Source: Panicum virgatum | Taxonomy: Eukaryota > Streptophyta > Magnoliopsida > Poales > Poaceae | Direction: 5' to 3' | NCBI RefSeq assembly: GCF_016808335.1 | Contig: NC_053143.1 | Coordinates: 50,809,441 to 50,873,440 of the forward strand | Length of the DNA: 64,000 bases | Shown: in pieces, positions 1 through 10,372 of the stretch | Numbering within the stretch: the first letter of the stretch is position 1 | Layout: each line of letters opens with the position of its first letter | Translations under genes and position numbers: made by a program | Notes under the pieces: generated by a model | What the model was told of the DNA's origin: nothing | Databases searched by the model: none | Seen by the model: only the letters and a program-made list of their open reading frames with translations

Positions 1-1376
1 ACCTATATGTTGTTCTTCCGGGTTTTTTTTTGCAAAAGGGAGGTTATATTAAATTAGCACAATGCATCCCATCTTTTACAGACAGCACCCTGAAGAAAGG
101 AAAATTACAACACGCAACCTCCATCTTCCAGAGCACCGCCGCCATCGTCCTTGGTCCCGTCTGTAGGAGACAAACGCCATGACCGAGCAAGATCCGCCTC
201 CCACCTCGCCAAGGGACTCCAAGCTTTGGTATTGCCGCAAGAGCCAACGCCCGGAACCCCAAGCGTATCAATTCCGCTGAACGAATATCGACCGTCACCT
301 TGGCAAAGTAGAAGAGGAAGAAGAAATCCACCGTCGCCAGCCATGAAACCAGCGACCGGAAGAATAGTCCACCATCGCTGAGGGTCCCAGCAACCCGAAC
401 AAGCAATCCACCTGCAGGGATGCTACAAACTCCCACCCTTTCGCAAAAGAACAGGAGATATACACTCACGCTTCCATCGCCGAAGATGATGAAGAAGCTC
501 CCACCTGCCGCAGCGCCAAAACCTGTCACACCGCCGCAGATGAAGCAGCAACCATCCACACAACCTCCGGAGACGACACAACGGAGACAAAAGAACCCAC
601 CCGACGCCATCGAAGTGGGTAGATGAAATCCTAACCTACCAAATCCTAGCAAGTACAGGGTATATACGTTGGACACCGATTCCATGGATCCCCCCATCCT
701 CTGGTGCCGACGAGGCCGCTGGTGGTAAGGGGATCCGATGAAATCGGCGCCGGAATCAGAGATCGCCCTCAAGTCGCCCTCTTGTACTGTAGAAAGGGGA
801 AAAGAAAGGGACCAGAAGCCCGTGTATGTGATGTTCTTCCGAAGTTGAAAGGAGTAGTGGAGTAAGAATATGTTCTAAAGTTTCTAACACGTGTTTGTCT
901 GTAGGAATATGTCCATCCTGTATTTCAGAATCAAACTGTTCTCTTCACTTATCTAAGTGATCGATGCTCTTCAAAATTCCTTGTCTTTCCTATCAATAAA
1001 ATCCTCCTCCTGCAAGAGATTAAATATGTTTTGATGGAACTTGTCAAGAGATTATAATGGACCTATTAGTTGGTATTTTCAAGTGCACAACAAAATTCAA
1101 GGCTGAGTTGATCGGGGGAGTTACCTGATTGAATTGCCCGTTTCTAGAGAAATTAAAACTTTGCTGACTCCGATCGTTCTACTTTAGCGTCTACTCTACT
1201 GTTAGTAACCATAAGAGAGAGAGAGAGAGGGAGAGAGAGATCGAGCGAGCATCTGCTGAATTTAAGAAATTTTTGGAATGTTTGCTGAATTTAAGAAAAT
1301 CAAGATCTGAAATTCTGAATACGTTTTCCCCTTGCTGTGCTATTACTGTAGTGTATTTGATGCCCTTTGTTATTGG
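1..1376 (+). repeat. Diverged duplicate of HIPP intron 1
   Basis: Positions 1-20 and about 842-1376 align with about 17301-17780, which is intron 1 of the HIPP gene in this window. Long stretches match with scattered substitutions, for example the segments around 858-880, 920-945, 1036-1060 and 1092-1160. The copy is split by a retroposon at about 21-831. It reaches the left window edge, so the duplication probably continues leftward, perhaps to a paralogous first exon. The match ends near 1376, before the HIPP exon 2, and no HIPP coding exon follows. It carries a (GA)n stretch at 1213-1242 that the intact intron lacks. A shared unrecognised repeat in both places is the alternative reading. 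Confidence 0.75.
21..831 (-). mobile_element. Retroposon (LINE-like 3' fragment) with target duplication
   Basis: A block of about 800 bp interrupts the duplicated HIPP intron. Read on the minus strand it ends in a run of nine A just before the target site. It is flanked by near-identical copies ending tgttcttccg (about 2-20 and 822-841), as expected for target-primed reverse transcription. A 242-codon open frame on the minus strand (44-772) has the low-complexity composition of retroposon leader sequence and no recognisable domain. I class it as a 5'-truncated LINE-like insertion; the family is not identified. Confidence 0.6.
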
Positions 1377-2169
1377 GCTTTTTACATCCGTGCCATTAGT
1401 TGAGACCCCACCTCAGTTTTGCCACTAGTTCTGAATCCACCTCAGTTTGCCTTCGTCAATGTTTTTCTTTGCTCAGTTTTGCCATTCCGTCACGTTTGCC
1501 ATCCATTTTTGGCGTTACTGACCGGTGGGTCCCGCACATTAGTCCGACAGGTGGGCCCAGCTTGCTTCATCCCTTCCCATCCCCAAATCCACCCGATCCC
1601 CACTCACCACCCCAGCCGCCGCCCCGCCCCCCGATCCCCAATCCCCACCCCAGCCGCCGCCCCGCCCCGTGTTGGCCCAGACGCCGCCCCGCCCGTGAAC
1701 CCCGCTGCCGCCCCGCCCGTGCACGCGGCCGGCCGGAGAGGCCAGCCCCACGCCGTGAATCACCTCGCCGTGGAGCCACGCACCAGCTTCGCCGCCGCCG
1801 CACGCGTCCAGGGGAGGGGAGGGCCGGCGCGAGATCCGGCCCGCCGCTCCGGGCAGCCGCGCGACCCCCGGGCGGCGCATCCCCCGCCCCCTCCCAAGAA
1901 GGCCGGGCAACTACAAGGGCGCAACCTCTTCTCTGGCCGTCCCACGCGCCCGCGCCACCCTGCCCTCCCCGTCATTGCGGAGTCGAGATCCCGAGTACGC
2001 GGGCGCCCTCCCGAACGAGGCCGCCGCGAGATCTCTCCGTCTGCGAGCTCCGCTGCCTCCACGACGCCGCCCCCTCCTGGAAGCGCCGGCCCCTCCGCAG
2101 CAAGCCTGCTCGCCGGCCCCTCCCCAGCCGCTTGCTTTGCAGGGCGCCGCGCAGGTCACTGCTCGTACA
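1377..2169 (+). promoter_or_regulatory. Start of GRF-gene element; GC-rich upstream region
   Basis: The HIPP-intron homology stops at about 1376 and a different sequence starts. It opens with a segment at 1391-1417 that recurs in direct orientation at 3695-3720. From about 1560 to 2170 composition becomes extremely GC-rich with CCGCCCC-type runs, producing overlapping long open frames on both strands that I regard as compositional. It looks like the CpG-rich promoter and 5' UTR of the GRF gene that follows. Element boundaries and family are not established. Confidence 0.4.
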
Positions 2170-2815
2170 ATGCCGCGAGGATCTGGTCTAGGCCGAGGCG
2201 GAGGCTCAACCCGAGGAAGGAGAAGAGTAGCACACGCATTCAATGACACGCAGACACAGTGGGGCGCTCATCTGGAATCCGTCGGCAATGACTCGGAGGT
2301 AAGTGTTTGTGATTCTTGGTTGGGGCTTGTGATTTGACTGAAATTGAGGCTACAATGGTTCAATTTGTGATGAGAATGTCCCATTTTGCCTATTGATTTT
2401 GCAGCTTGAACATCTACTTGATGAGCATAGGGAGGGGATGGTGGTCAGGACTGGGCTGAGATGCCACCATGATCTGTACCCGATCTTGAGCTGTAGCTGG
2501 TCGGGTTCAGATGCAGGAAGAAGGTACTTGGCATGCCCACAAGTGTTGCAGCCATGTTCATTCAAATATTGGATTGACCAGGAGTTTAGTGGTAGAGCAA
2601 GAAGGGTGATTGAAGACCTCGTGTCTATGAAACAGAGCATGACAGAGTTGTATGTGCATTCCTCTGACCAATGGGATTCCATGTATGCTGATAGACAGAG
2701 AGCACGAAAGGAAATTTCTGAATTGAAATCAACAATTAGTGAACAACGTAGTTGCATTTGGTGGTTGTTGTGTTTCTGTATTGTAATCGCTGGAGGCCTA
2801 TGGCTCATTTTGTAA
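2170..2815 (+). CDS. GRF-type zinc-finger protein with C-terminal membrane anchor
   Basis: Two exons, 2170-2298 and 2405-2815, joined by a GT-AG intron in phase 0, give 179 residues. Residues 1-40 are basic and glycine/arginine-rich. Residues about 60-105 form a GRF-type zinc-finger-like module: a Cys-His start, a GRRYLACP core, then CSFKYWID, matching the family pattern of GRxFxxCP followed by C-x-F-x-W-x-D. A heptad-like helix follows (about 110-155), then a hydrophobic 20-residue C-terminal segment that ends the protein. Grass genomes carry many such small GRF proteins, often inside transposons; function unknown. The start at 2170 was chosen because it opens the basic domain and keeps frame; an upstream start at 1975 would add a low-complexity stretch. 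No stop interrupts the frame. A second, broken GRF gene lies at 27.7-28.5 kb. Confidence 0.65.
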
Positions 2816-2910
2816 TGTAAAATGCAAGTATGAAATGATGTTGCAACAATTGTAACCATGTATTGTTGAAACATTGATGGTTGCCTTTGCATATTCTGCT
2901 GGTGATGCAG

Positions 2911-3327
2911 TCACGGCCGTGGACAGCGGGAAGAGGGCGCTCGAGATACTGGGCTCGGTACGTGTTCTTCTGTCAGCCTTTGTTCATTGATGCAATGTGC
3001 ATTACATTACATTACATTACATCTGACGCAATGTGCATCTTGGTAACTAGGAATCGTCGGAGCTCAAGCAAATCCCGGTGGTGATCATGTCCTCCGAGAA
3101 CGTTCCGACATGGATCAGCAGGTTCGCTCCTGAACCACCCGATCCCATTGCCAATCCTTTATGTCACCTTCTTGCTGATAAATAGAAACTAATGAGAGGC
3201 CACGACGACGATCTGAATCTCTGTCCACTTTTTCTTCAGGTGCATGGAAGAAGGCGCCGAGGACTTCCTGCTCAAGCCCGTCAGGCCGTCGGACATCTCC
3301 CGCATAACCACTCGGATGCTGCACTGA
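2911..3327 (+). pseudogene. Type-A response regulator fragment lacking the phospho-acceptor exon
   Basis: Three exon-like segments with good splice borders (2911-2957, 3051-3121, 3240-3327) encode pieces of a type-A cytokinin response regulator. They are VTAVDSGKRALEILGS, then the part running ESSELKQIPVVIMSSENVP, then [20 protein letters not shown] and a stop. These match the receiver-domain second strand, the beta-4 segment and the conserved KPVRPSD C-terminal region. The exon with the acidic pocket and the one with the phosphorylatable Asp are both absent; the intron between the first two pieces is only 93 bp. The remaining phases still fit together, so this looks like a fragment with an exon lost, or a captured gene piece. 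It lies 95 bp after the GRF gene on the same strand. Confidence 0.8.
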
Positions 3328-3402
3328 TCAGTGGCCACCACAGTCGTCAGATTGTCAATAGTGTTTTGCAGTTACAGTGGACGTAGCGATCGAGTTTATT
3401 CA

Positions 3403-3450
3403 GAATAGCAGTTAGACACCGTTCAAAAAAAAAAGGAATAGCAGTTAGAC
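3403..3450 (+). mobile_element. Micro-retroposon: poly(A) tail with 15-bp target duplication
   Basis: The 15-mer gaatagcagttagac occurs at 3403-3417 and 3436-3450. Between the copies are only 18 bases, accgttcaaaaaaaaaag. This is the footprint expected of an extremely 5'-truncated LINE insertion: a tail plus target duplication. It lies just downstream of the response-regulator remnant. Confidence 0.75.
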
Positions 3451-3837
3451 TGTAACGGGGGCTCGGCTAGCTTGCTGCCTCAGTAGTAGCAGGAGTTAGC
3501 TGTAGGCTTCCAGTAGCGAGTTTCTCAAGATATAAGATGTGTGCATGGATCGTTTCGTTTAATGGAAAATTACAGTGGCTGACCCTTTTGCCACTAGCAA
3601 GTTTTGTTTGCTCACTATGTGTGTCCAGGTGCTGCTGGCAGTTCTGTTCCTGCTACCAAGCCACTGAATAAAAGAACTTGACCATTGTCCAGGTGGCATT
3701 AGTTGAGACCCCCACCTCATTTGTTTCTTATTGCTAGACTGAAAAAAGAAGATATGGAAAGGAATTAGTTTACTGTCCTTGAGTTGTATGAAGCATGGAG
3801 AACCCAGGGACATCCCACTCGTTTTGATGTGCAAAAT

Positions 3838-3925
3838 ATGTGTGCGCCGCAGAGACTTGAACCAGCGACCTTAAGTTTGGGAAGGCTAATGAGTGGAACC
3901 GCTGACCAATTGCTTCAGCTCAGTG
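3838..3925 (-). mobile_element. Possible tRNA-derived SINE head
   Basis: On the minus strand a B-box-like motif (ggttcaagtct, near 3853-3863) follows an A-box-like stretch about 50 bp upstream (ttggtcagcgg). The spacing fits an RNA polymerase III internal promoter. No clean cloverleaf or tail was recognised, so a SINE head or degraded tRNA-like sequence is only suggested. Confidence 0.3.
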
Positions 3926-4109
3926 TTTTGTTGAATTTGGAACTGTAATATAATTTATTTATACCTTCCGGAAATATAAGTAAAATTCAAAAAGTGCAGC
4001 AATTTTGAACTGTAGGTACCTCGATTAAGTTACAAAAAAATCTATAAAAATTACAAAAGCATAAGAAAAATCAAATAAACATAATTGTGCCTAAAAATTC
4101 CAAAAAAAT

Positions 4110-4590
4110 GGACGGAATAACTAAAATATTTCAAATTTGTATTTGAGCGTCTTTTAAAAAAAATAAGAAAATGATAACTATCACCAAAATTTCTGAAACT
4201 TGGCATGGTGTCATTATATCATGATAGAGCCCTGAGAAAAAAAATTCACAGTGTTTTGAAACATTTAGTGTCAAAGTCTTCACAAACTCAACATATCTCA
4301 TGTAAGTTTCTTAAACATTGAACTAGATCCCTCCATTTTATACTACATAGATGAAGTTTCTCATTATTTTCACTTAAATTTTGGAACATACATTCTTCTT
4401 TAGTTTTGTATGACATAGGAAAACTAAATTTATTTTGATACGTAGTTTCAAATTGGACGGTATAACTAAAATATTTCAAATTTGTATTTGAGCGTCTTTT
4501 AAAAAAATTAAGAATATGAAAACTATCACCAAAATTTCTGAAACTTGGCATTGTGTCATTATATCATGATAGAGCCCTGAGAAAAAATTT
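4110..4590. repeat. AT-rich direct repeat of about 136 bp, 345 bp apart
   Basis: Segments 4110-4246 and 4455-4590 are nearly identical, differing at a few positions. Both run from a ggacgg start to the agagccctgagaaaa end. They lie between the response-regulator region and the MULE transposase remnant and may be subterminal sequence of that element. Confidence 0.8.
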
Positions 4591-4711
4591 TGGACAGCAT
4601 ATCCCCACAAAATTCAAATTTTGGACAACATTTCCCTACAAAATTCAAATTTTGGACAGTATGTCCCCACAAAATTCAAATTTTGGACAGCATGTCTCCA
4701 CAAAATTCAAA
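4588..4711. repeat. 31-bp minisatellite, four copies
   Basis: Four consecutive 31-bp units start ttttggacag/aca and end acaaaattcaaa, with 2-4 differences between units. The array begins exactly where the second 136-bp repeat ends. A fifth, diverged partial unit follows. Confidence 0.85.
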
Positions 4712-4890
4712 TTTTATCAGCATCACAATAAATGAGAATGGAAACATACAATCTGAAACAAAATACTAGTTCAATTTCAAGAAAAATACAAGTCCAATTT
4801 CAAACAAACATACAAGTCCATGAGACACACATGTCTATCACAAATTCGAAGTTCGACCCCACTAAAGGTTAAAATATTCTGAAATAAACA

Positions 4891-6225
4891 TCACAAGTCA
4901 ATGACAAGTTTCATTTTGCGATTTCTTTGACTCTTCCTTGTGTTTTTGGCCGGACTATCTTCAATTGTGTGCACCACCTCTTTACCTCTCTTTCTTTTCT
5001 TAGCTTGTGCCACTAGTTTGGACGGCTCAGCTAGTGACACGATAGCTTCGGCTTCTTTGCCTCCCTTCTTTATCCTCTTTGGCAGATTTTTTTTCCTGTG
5101 CAACCTACAAACAAATAATAAAATATATAATTACTGATAAACATAAGAAAGGAAGAAGTATGTAAACGAATAATACCTAGCTTTTGTAGCATTAGAGACC
5201 TCAGATAGTGGCACAACAACAACATCGGAGGGATCAGGCAGAAGTGGCACAACATCAACATCGGAGGGCTCAGCTAGTGGAGACTCAACAGCAATTTCAG
5301 ATGGCTCAACTAGTGGAGACTCAGGTGCAACATCAGAGGGTTCAGCATCTGCCTCTCTAGCATTTTCTGCACCCCAATGCTCATCTTCATTAAAAATTGG
5401 GTCAACAGCATTTTCTGCACCCCAATGCTCATCTTCACCAAAAGCTGGGTCAACAACATTTTTACAAGTTCTAGCAAAATGCCCAGATCCTCCACATCTT
5501 TTACATTTCCGCTTCCTAGGTCCAAGTCCTTTTCTGCCTTCTGCACTTGATCTTATTCTGACCTTTCTTGGCCTTCCTGGTGCTCTCCCCTGAACTGGAG
5601 CATGAAGAACAAATCCCGGATCAACTGTTGTCCACTGGTGCTTTCCCTCAATAGAAGGCACATTATCAACATACGTAGCATTAAACCTGGCAACAGAGTA
5701 GTACTCATGTACATACTGATCAATCTCACAAGCTAGACCACGAAGAGAAGTAATGAAATACAAGGCATGAATGCACGGCAATCCAGTGATCTTTCATTGT
5801 CTGCAACTGCATGTCTTTCTCTGTAAATTTACAGGATACCTCCATTCTCTCTTCTCTTTATCCATTGCTGTCACCTCTGCCTCAAAATTATTGCGCCTAA
5901 CCAATGTCATTCTGAGACCGTCAGTTTTATCATGCAATTTCTTCATGACAGCTGGAATAATTTGGTGGCTAGCAAACTTTGCAGCTGCAATTTTTTGGCG
6001 CAGTGAAAACTTTGCCATAATCATCCTTCTGATGGCGTCCAACAAATCTACCAAATGAAGTCCCTTTGTATCTCTAATCCATGAATTGAAACACTCTGCA
6101 AGGTTATTGTTCACATAGTCAACCTTGCAGAGTTCATTGAATTTGCTTCTAGCCCACACCTTCTTGTGGTTATCTTGTAAGAATTTCTTCAGCTTAGGAT
6201 TTCTATACAACTGATTCAAGTGGTT
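4891..6225 (-). pseudogene. Mutator-like (MULE) transposase C-terminal half, broken
   Basis: Minus-strand frames encode the C-terminal part of a MURA-type transposase. In order: the VWARSKFNELCKVDYVNNNL segment (about 6215-6100), an alpha-helical region, the SWIM zinc-binding core CSCRQ followed by KITGLPCIH (about 5810-5765), and a CCHC knuckle CKRCGGSGHFARTC (about 5500-5455). After that come an acidic repeat-rich tail and a basic last exon (4891-5100). A TGA at 5796-5794 sits exactly where SWIM proteins carry Trp, splitting the domain between its two halves. The catalytic N-terminal DDE region is missing: homology stops near 6225 at a junction with copia sequence. Non-functional. Confidence 0.85.
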
Positions 6226-7746
6226 GCTCACAAGGTTGGGAAGAAGGAAAAGAATTGGAACCACTCCATTTTGGTGCTCAAGGATATCATCACCAATATG
6301 AAGGGGCCTCAAATGGTGTGGGTTCCAAAGGAGACTTAAAGCCAAGGACGGCTTCGGGGGATTTGGAGGCTTAGCTTACAAGTGGAAGTGAAGGTTCAAG
6401 CCAAAACAAGCTAAGCTCACAACTTGGACATTTGTTGCCCAAGTCCCCCATAAGGTAATAGTAGCTAGATTTCAATTCAAGTATCATGTAGATCCATTGC
6501 TCTTGCTAGGATGTTTGCATGGTGATTCAAACACTAAATGCACACATTTCAGGGGAGTTCATCCTATAGGTTGTGATTTTGAGACTAACATGTTTGCAAG
6601 TTTATCTTTTGTAGTCTCACGTGGAGTTAACACTCTAAGAGAATGTTATTCACGATCAATGTGAACAAACAACTCTATAAGAGTGATAAGATAATTTGTG
6701 CTTTCATGCATATTGAGCCATGCTTTATTGAACTTAAATACTCATATCTAAGTTCATAGGCTATGTGCTCATACATTTGCTTAACCTTGGTGTACCAAGT
6801 GATCTTTGTTTAAAGACTTTCAATTGGTTGCAAGTCACTTTCAATTGGTACATGCAAGGTAAACAAAGCACCCCCGGAGGTATGCAAGGTTCTAAACTCA
6901 TTCAATTGGTATAATTGTTAATTTCTTATCTTTTTTAGAGCTACCTCCGTGCATGATATGATCTAAGCTTTCTTGTTGAAACTTTTAGTTGTACACTTGA
7001 TTTTCACATTATCATGTTGTGTACACACTTGTGAAAAGCTTAGCTCATGTCATGCTAGTTTCGTGATTTTATGATCCACCATAGTAAATTTTCAATTGGT
7101 ATCTTCATTGATATCATGCAATTGGATCATGAGTCATGAAACAAACTCCCTAGGCTACTAATCTTCTCTTGAGCTATATTGTTTTGCAAGACCTTTTAGG
7201 TACAAGACCTTTTAGGTGATTTGATTCCAAAGGGGGAGAAATGTTGATCAAAGCAAGGCATGTTCCCAGCAAAGAGGGAGAGATGTTCCCAAGAAGGAAA
7301 AATATTCCAAAAGGGGAGACATGCCGAGTGGATCAAGTCAACATATGAGAGATGAGTAGCAAATAGGGGGAGGAACAAAGGGGGAATCATAGCTGTAGGG
7401 GGAGGCCAAGTCAACATTGGATAGTGGTAAGCATCCAAGCAAGTGTAAGTGGTTAAATTTGTCAAATTTTTGTAAATTTCTGTTTGTTTTGATTGTGTTG
7501 TCATCAATCACCAAAAAGGGGGAGATTGTAAGGAACATGGCCCCATTTAGGCCATTGTTTGTGATTTTGGTGATTGAGTGACAACATAATCAATGGGACT
7601 AATGAGTTTGTGAGATCACACTTGTAGGAGTTTTTAGGTCCCATGGATATGAGTCAACATGTATAATTCATCGTCAAGACGCAATGTCCAATCTATCGTC
7701 GAGACGCCAAGTCCAATTCACCATCAAGATGACAAGTCCAATCCAC
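6226..7746 (+). mobile_element. Ty1/copia remnant: gag-linker piece, PPT and partial 3' LTR
   Basis: At 6226-6345 the plus strand encodes a WNHSILVLKDII...GPQMVWVPK segment typical of grass copia polyproteins between gag and integrase. No integrase, RT or RNase H coding follows, so most of pol is absent. A polypurine tract (aaaaagggggaga, 7513-7525) precedes a TGTAAGG start at 7527, which I take as the 3' LTR start. The LTR is cut at about 7746 by the LINE. Stretch 6360-7510 has only short frames. Confidence 0.6.
7672..7746. repeat. 25-bp tandem repeat, three copies, in copia LTR
   Basis: Units 7672-7696, 7697-7721 and 7722-7746 share the pattern c(g/a)tc(a/g)aga(c/t)g followed by (a/c)a(a/t)gtccaat. 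The array ends exactly at the LINE junction. Confidence 0.75.
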
Positions 7747-7753
7747 CGTAGAC

Positions 7754-8266
7754 ATGTCAAAGCATAGTGGAAATCCAGAGATAGAATACCCCAGCTTCAA
7801 GTTGGTGTACTCCGGGCGACAAAGGCAACCACACCCTGAGCCGGAAACCCCGCTGCAGGGGGACGCCATCTCACCAACACGGCCAGGCTCCCCCAATACA
7901 TGCCAGCGAAAGCACTTCTTGGTGAAAATTTCTAAAAAGACGGCAAGGATCCTCCCTACGCCAATGGCGAGAAGACTACGTTCCCGCGCCTGCGCACCTT
8001 GCGCTCCGCGGCGCAGCCGTCGCATCGCTGGGATGGAGCCGGATGTTCCTAGTGGCGGGACATCCCAAAGAGCAAGGAAGAAGGTAATGCGTGCCCGGGA
8101 CCTCATTGGGGAGACTGCCGGCATCGATTAGCAAAGCTTGGAGAGGTACTTCAAGCTATTCACTGGCTCGGCGAGGCTCCCGGACTCCCAGGCTTTGGCG
8201 CTCTCGGCTCTCTTCGGATGGGCTGCTCCTGATGAGGAAGAGTTGTGGCGGGTGACTGGTTGCTGA
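7754..8266 (+). pseudogene. LINE ORF1 C-terminal remnant
   Basis: The frame encodes an arginine-rich stretch (RRSRRIAG), then RARKKVMRARDLIGETAGID. After an in-frame TAG at 8129-8131 it continues ERYFKLFTGSARLPDSQALALSALFGWAAPDEEEL. This arrangement is characteristic of the C-terminal tail of ORF1 in grass LINE elements. The N-terminal zinc-knuckle part is missing through 5' truncation. Confidence 0.65.
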
Positions 8267-9296
8267 CTGTTGCTGCCAAGGTCGTTCTTTTCCTTTGCCA
8301 GACATGAATCCATCTAAGATCCTTTGCTGGAATGTCCGTGGATTAAATTCCAGGGCACGACAAGACACTGTAAGAACCTTGATCACCACAGGTCGAATTG
8401 AGGTAGTCAGTTTACAGGAGACAAAAATGTCGGGTGTTTCTCATAGCTGCATTCTTTCTATGCTGGTGTGACATCCCGAAAAATGCACCAAAATAAAACA
8501 CGCGCTAATTATAATTTTCGAAATCTTTCATCGTTGAGCTCAATCCTTTCCTGTCCAAGAATCGTTTCCCGCCTGATCTCCCGATGTCCAATCACTGTCG
8601 TGGCCCTCTCTTTTTCCTGTGCCACGCATCACGAACCACCGACCGCCGCGCCACGCCGGACCAACGCGTGTGCGCGTGCAACCGCGGTCGACGCCGCGAC
8701 CGGCGCCAGCGCGAATCTCTCCCTCCCTCTCTCTTTCTCTCTTTCTCCCTCTCTCTTTTTTTCCTTTTTCTTTTCTCTTTTCTATTTTCCATTTTCTTTT
8801 CTATTTTCTCTCCCCCTTCCTCCTCTCTTCCTTCCCTCCTCCACGCGCACTGCAGAGCCGTCCGGCCTCCCCTACTTGCCGAGCGCGCCCGGCTCCCGCC
8901 CCACCCTCACCGCCAAAGCAGCTCGCCACCACCCTCTCGCCGCACGCGCACGCCGCACCCACACACCGCACGCCCGCCCGCCCTGCACCGCCTCGCGCAG
9001 CATGTGTTTCGCATGCTCCGGGCCCTGCCACGCTGCTTGCCGACCCGCCACCGCCTTCCTGTGCCGCCATCGCTGCCGGCCGCCTGTGCGTGCACTGCAC
9101 CCACGTGGAGCACGCCACTGCTCGCCGCGTCTCCCGCCGTCGAGCACTGCATCGCCTGCCCCGCGCACGCCTGCCCGAGCCGTCACCTCATCCTGTGACC
9201 GGCCTCGCCGCCCGCGACGCCGGAGGCCATTAATGGTGCTCCGCGCCGCTCGCCGGCCTCCACCTACACCCGGACTCGCCACCGCCTCTCCTCAGC

Positions 9297-9303
9297 TATA
9301 AAG
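9297..9303 (+). promoter_or_regulatory. TATA box of solo LTR
   Basis: The sequence tataaag follows a GC-rich region and is followed by a C run at 9308-9320. A TATA box lies at the corresponding place in the two related LTR copies (49868-49876 on +, 55363-55370 on -), supporting its role as the LTR promoter. Confidence 0.6.
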
Positions 9304-10219
9304 CGACCCCCCCCCCCCCCGCGCCGCTCCTTCGCCCCACGACCACCTCCGTCACCTCCAGCTCCTCTCTCCCAGCCCGCAGCGCCGCTGCTGCACACAC
9401 TACAGCACGCCGCCGTCGCTCCCGTCGCCCCGCTTCTTCGTGTCGCCCCGGCCCAAGGTAGGGGGCACACTAGGGTCCTTCCTTCCCTCTCTCCCTTTGC
9501 CCCCCGCCTGCTCACCCCAAGCCGCCCCTGCTCGTGCCACCCATGGCCGCAGACGTCCGCCGCGACCATGGCCGCCGCGCCCACTCCTGCAGGACCCCTT
9601 CTCCGAAATTGGAGAGGGGAATCGAACCCCCAAGCCTCCACCTCCTTTTTCCCCATGATCCCGGCCACCCTAGAGCCCCAGACCACCGGCCCAGGGCCGC
9701 CGCCGGTGAGCCCTCTCCCTCCCCTGTTCCTCAGCACAAGGGGGAGGAAGAAGACAGGGCATATTAGCCCATAACCCCCTCCCCTTCTTTTTAATTAATT
9801 AAGAACCCTTCCACCCTTGGTTTTCTTTCAAATAAAACCCTGTCCTTTATGGTAATTACAAACAAAAACTCCACTACATAAACTTAATTATAAATAGGAC
9901 CCTACTCTTTTCCCGAATAACCCAAACCTTTCCAGAAATTACAACCAAGCCCCTGCCTTCTCAAATATAATTACAAACAGGTCCCTGGACCCCTGTTTAG
10001 ACCCTAAACACCCCATTGACCTATCATTTCATGTGCCAAACGACCTCGGATCTACCTAAAACATTACCACGCCTCTCATGACATAATTTTGTCCATGCCA
10101 TTAGGAAACCGCCCGAAAATATTACTCCAAACTCCCTATCTTAATTATTTCCGATTCGAGCTCAACGATAAAACTTTTATTTCTTTTTCCTAATTGTGTG
10201 TTTGTTTGTATGTGTCGTA

Positions 10220-10372
10220 GACCACGGTGTGAACGAGGGAGAGCCCGTTAACGTACAATACTGTGAGCAAGCAAACGAGGACCATTTCCACGACCCCGAG
10301 CCCGAAGGACAGTGCTTCGACCAGGACCTCCCCGAAGGCTTCGAAGACGGCAAGTTCAATCCCATCCTTTGA
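10220..10372 (+). other. Acidic coding-like island inside the LTR
   Basis: After a pyrimidine-rich stretch ending gtag (about 10219) the frame reads DHGVNEGEP, then EPEGQCFDQDLPEGFEDGK and a short tail before TGA at 10370-10372. The same peptide pattern (GV-x-E-x-E ... PEPE ... QELP-x-GFEDGK) is found in frame in both other LTR copies (50314-50449 on +, about 53370-53505 on -). The preceding gtag is also conserved in position, which suggests a 3' splice site. Function unknown. Confidence 0.5.

Noticed and set aside
44..772. 242-codon minus-strand open frame
   Set aside because: It lies wholly within the retroposon bounded by the target duplication, has low-complexity composition and shows no domain.
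1400..2249. Several overlapping long frames on both strands
   Set aside because: They arise from extreme GC content with few stop codons; Pro/Arg/Ala composition and no domain. Only the frame leading into the GRF exon was kept.
8468..9774. Overlapping frames up to 277 codons
   Set aside because: This is the GC-rich leader of the solo LTR. The frames are compositional on both strands.
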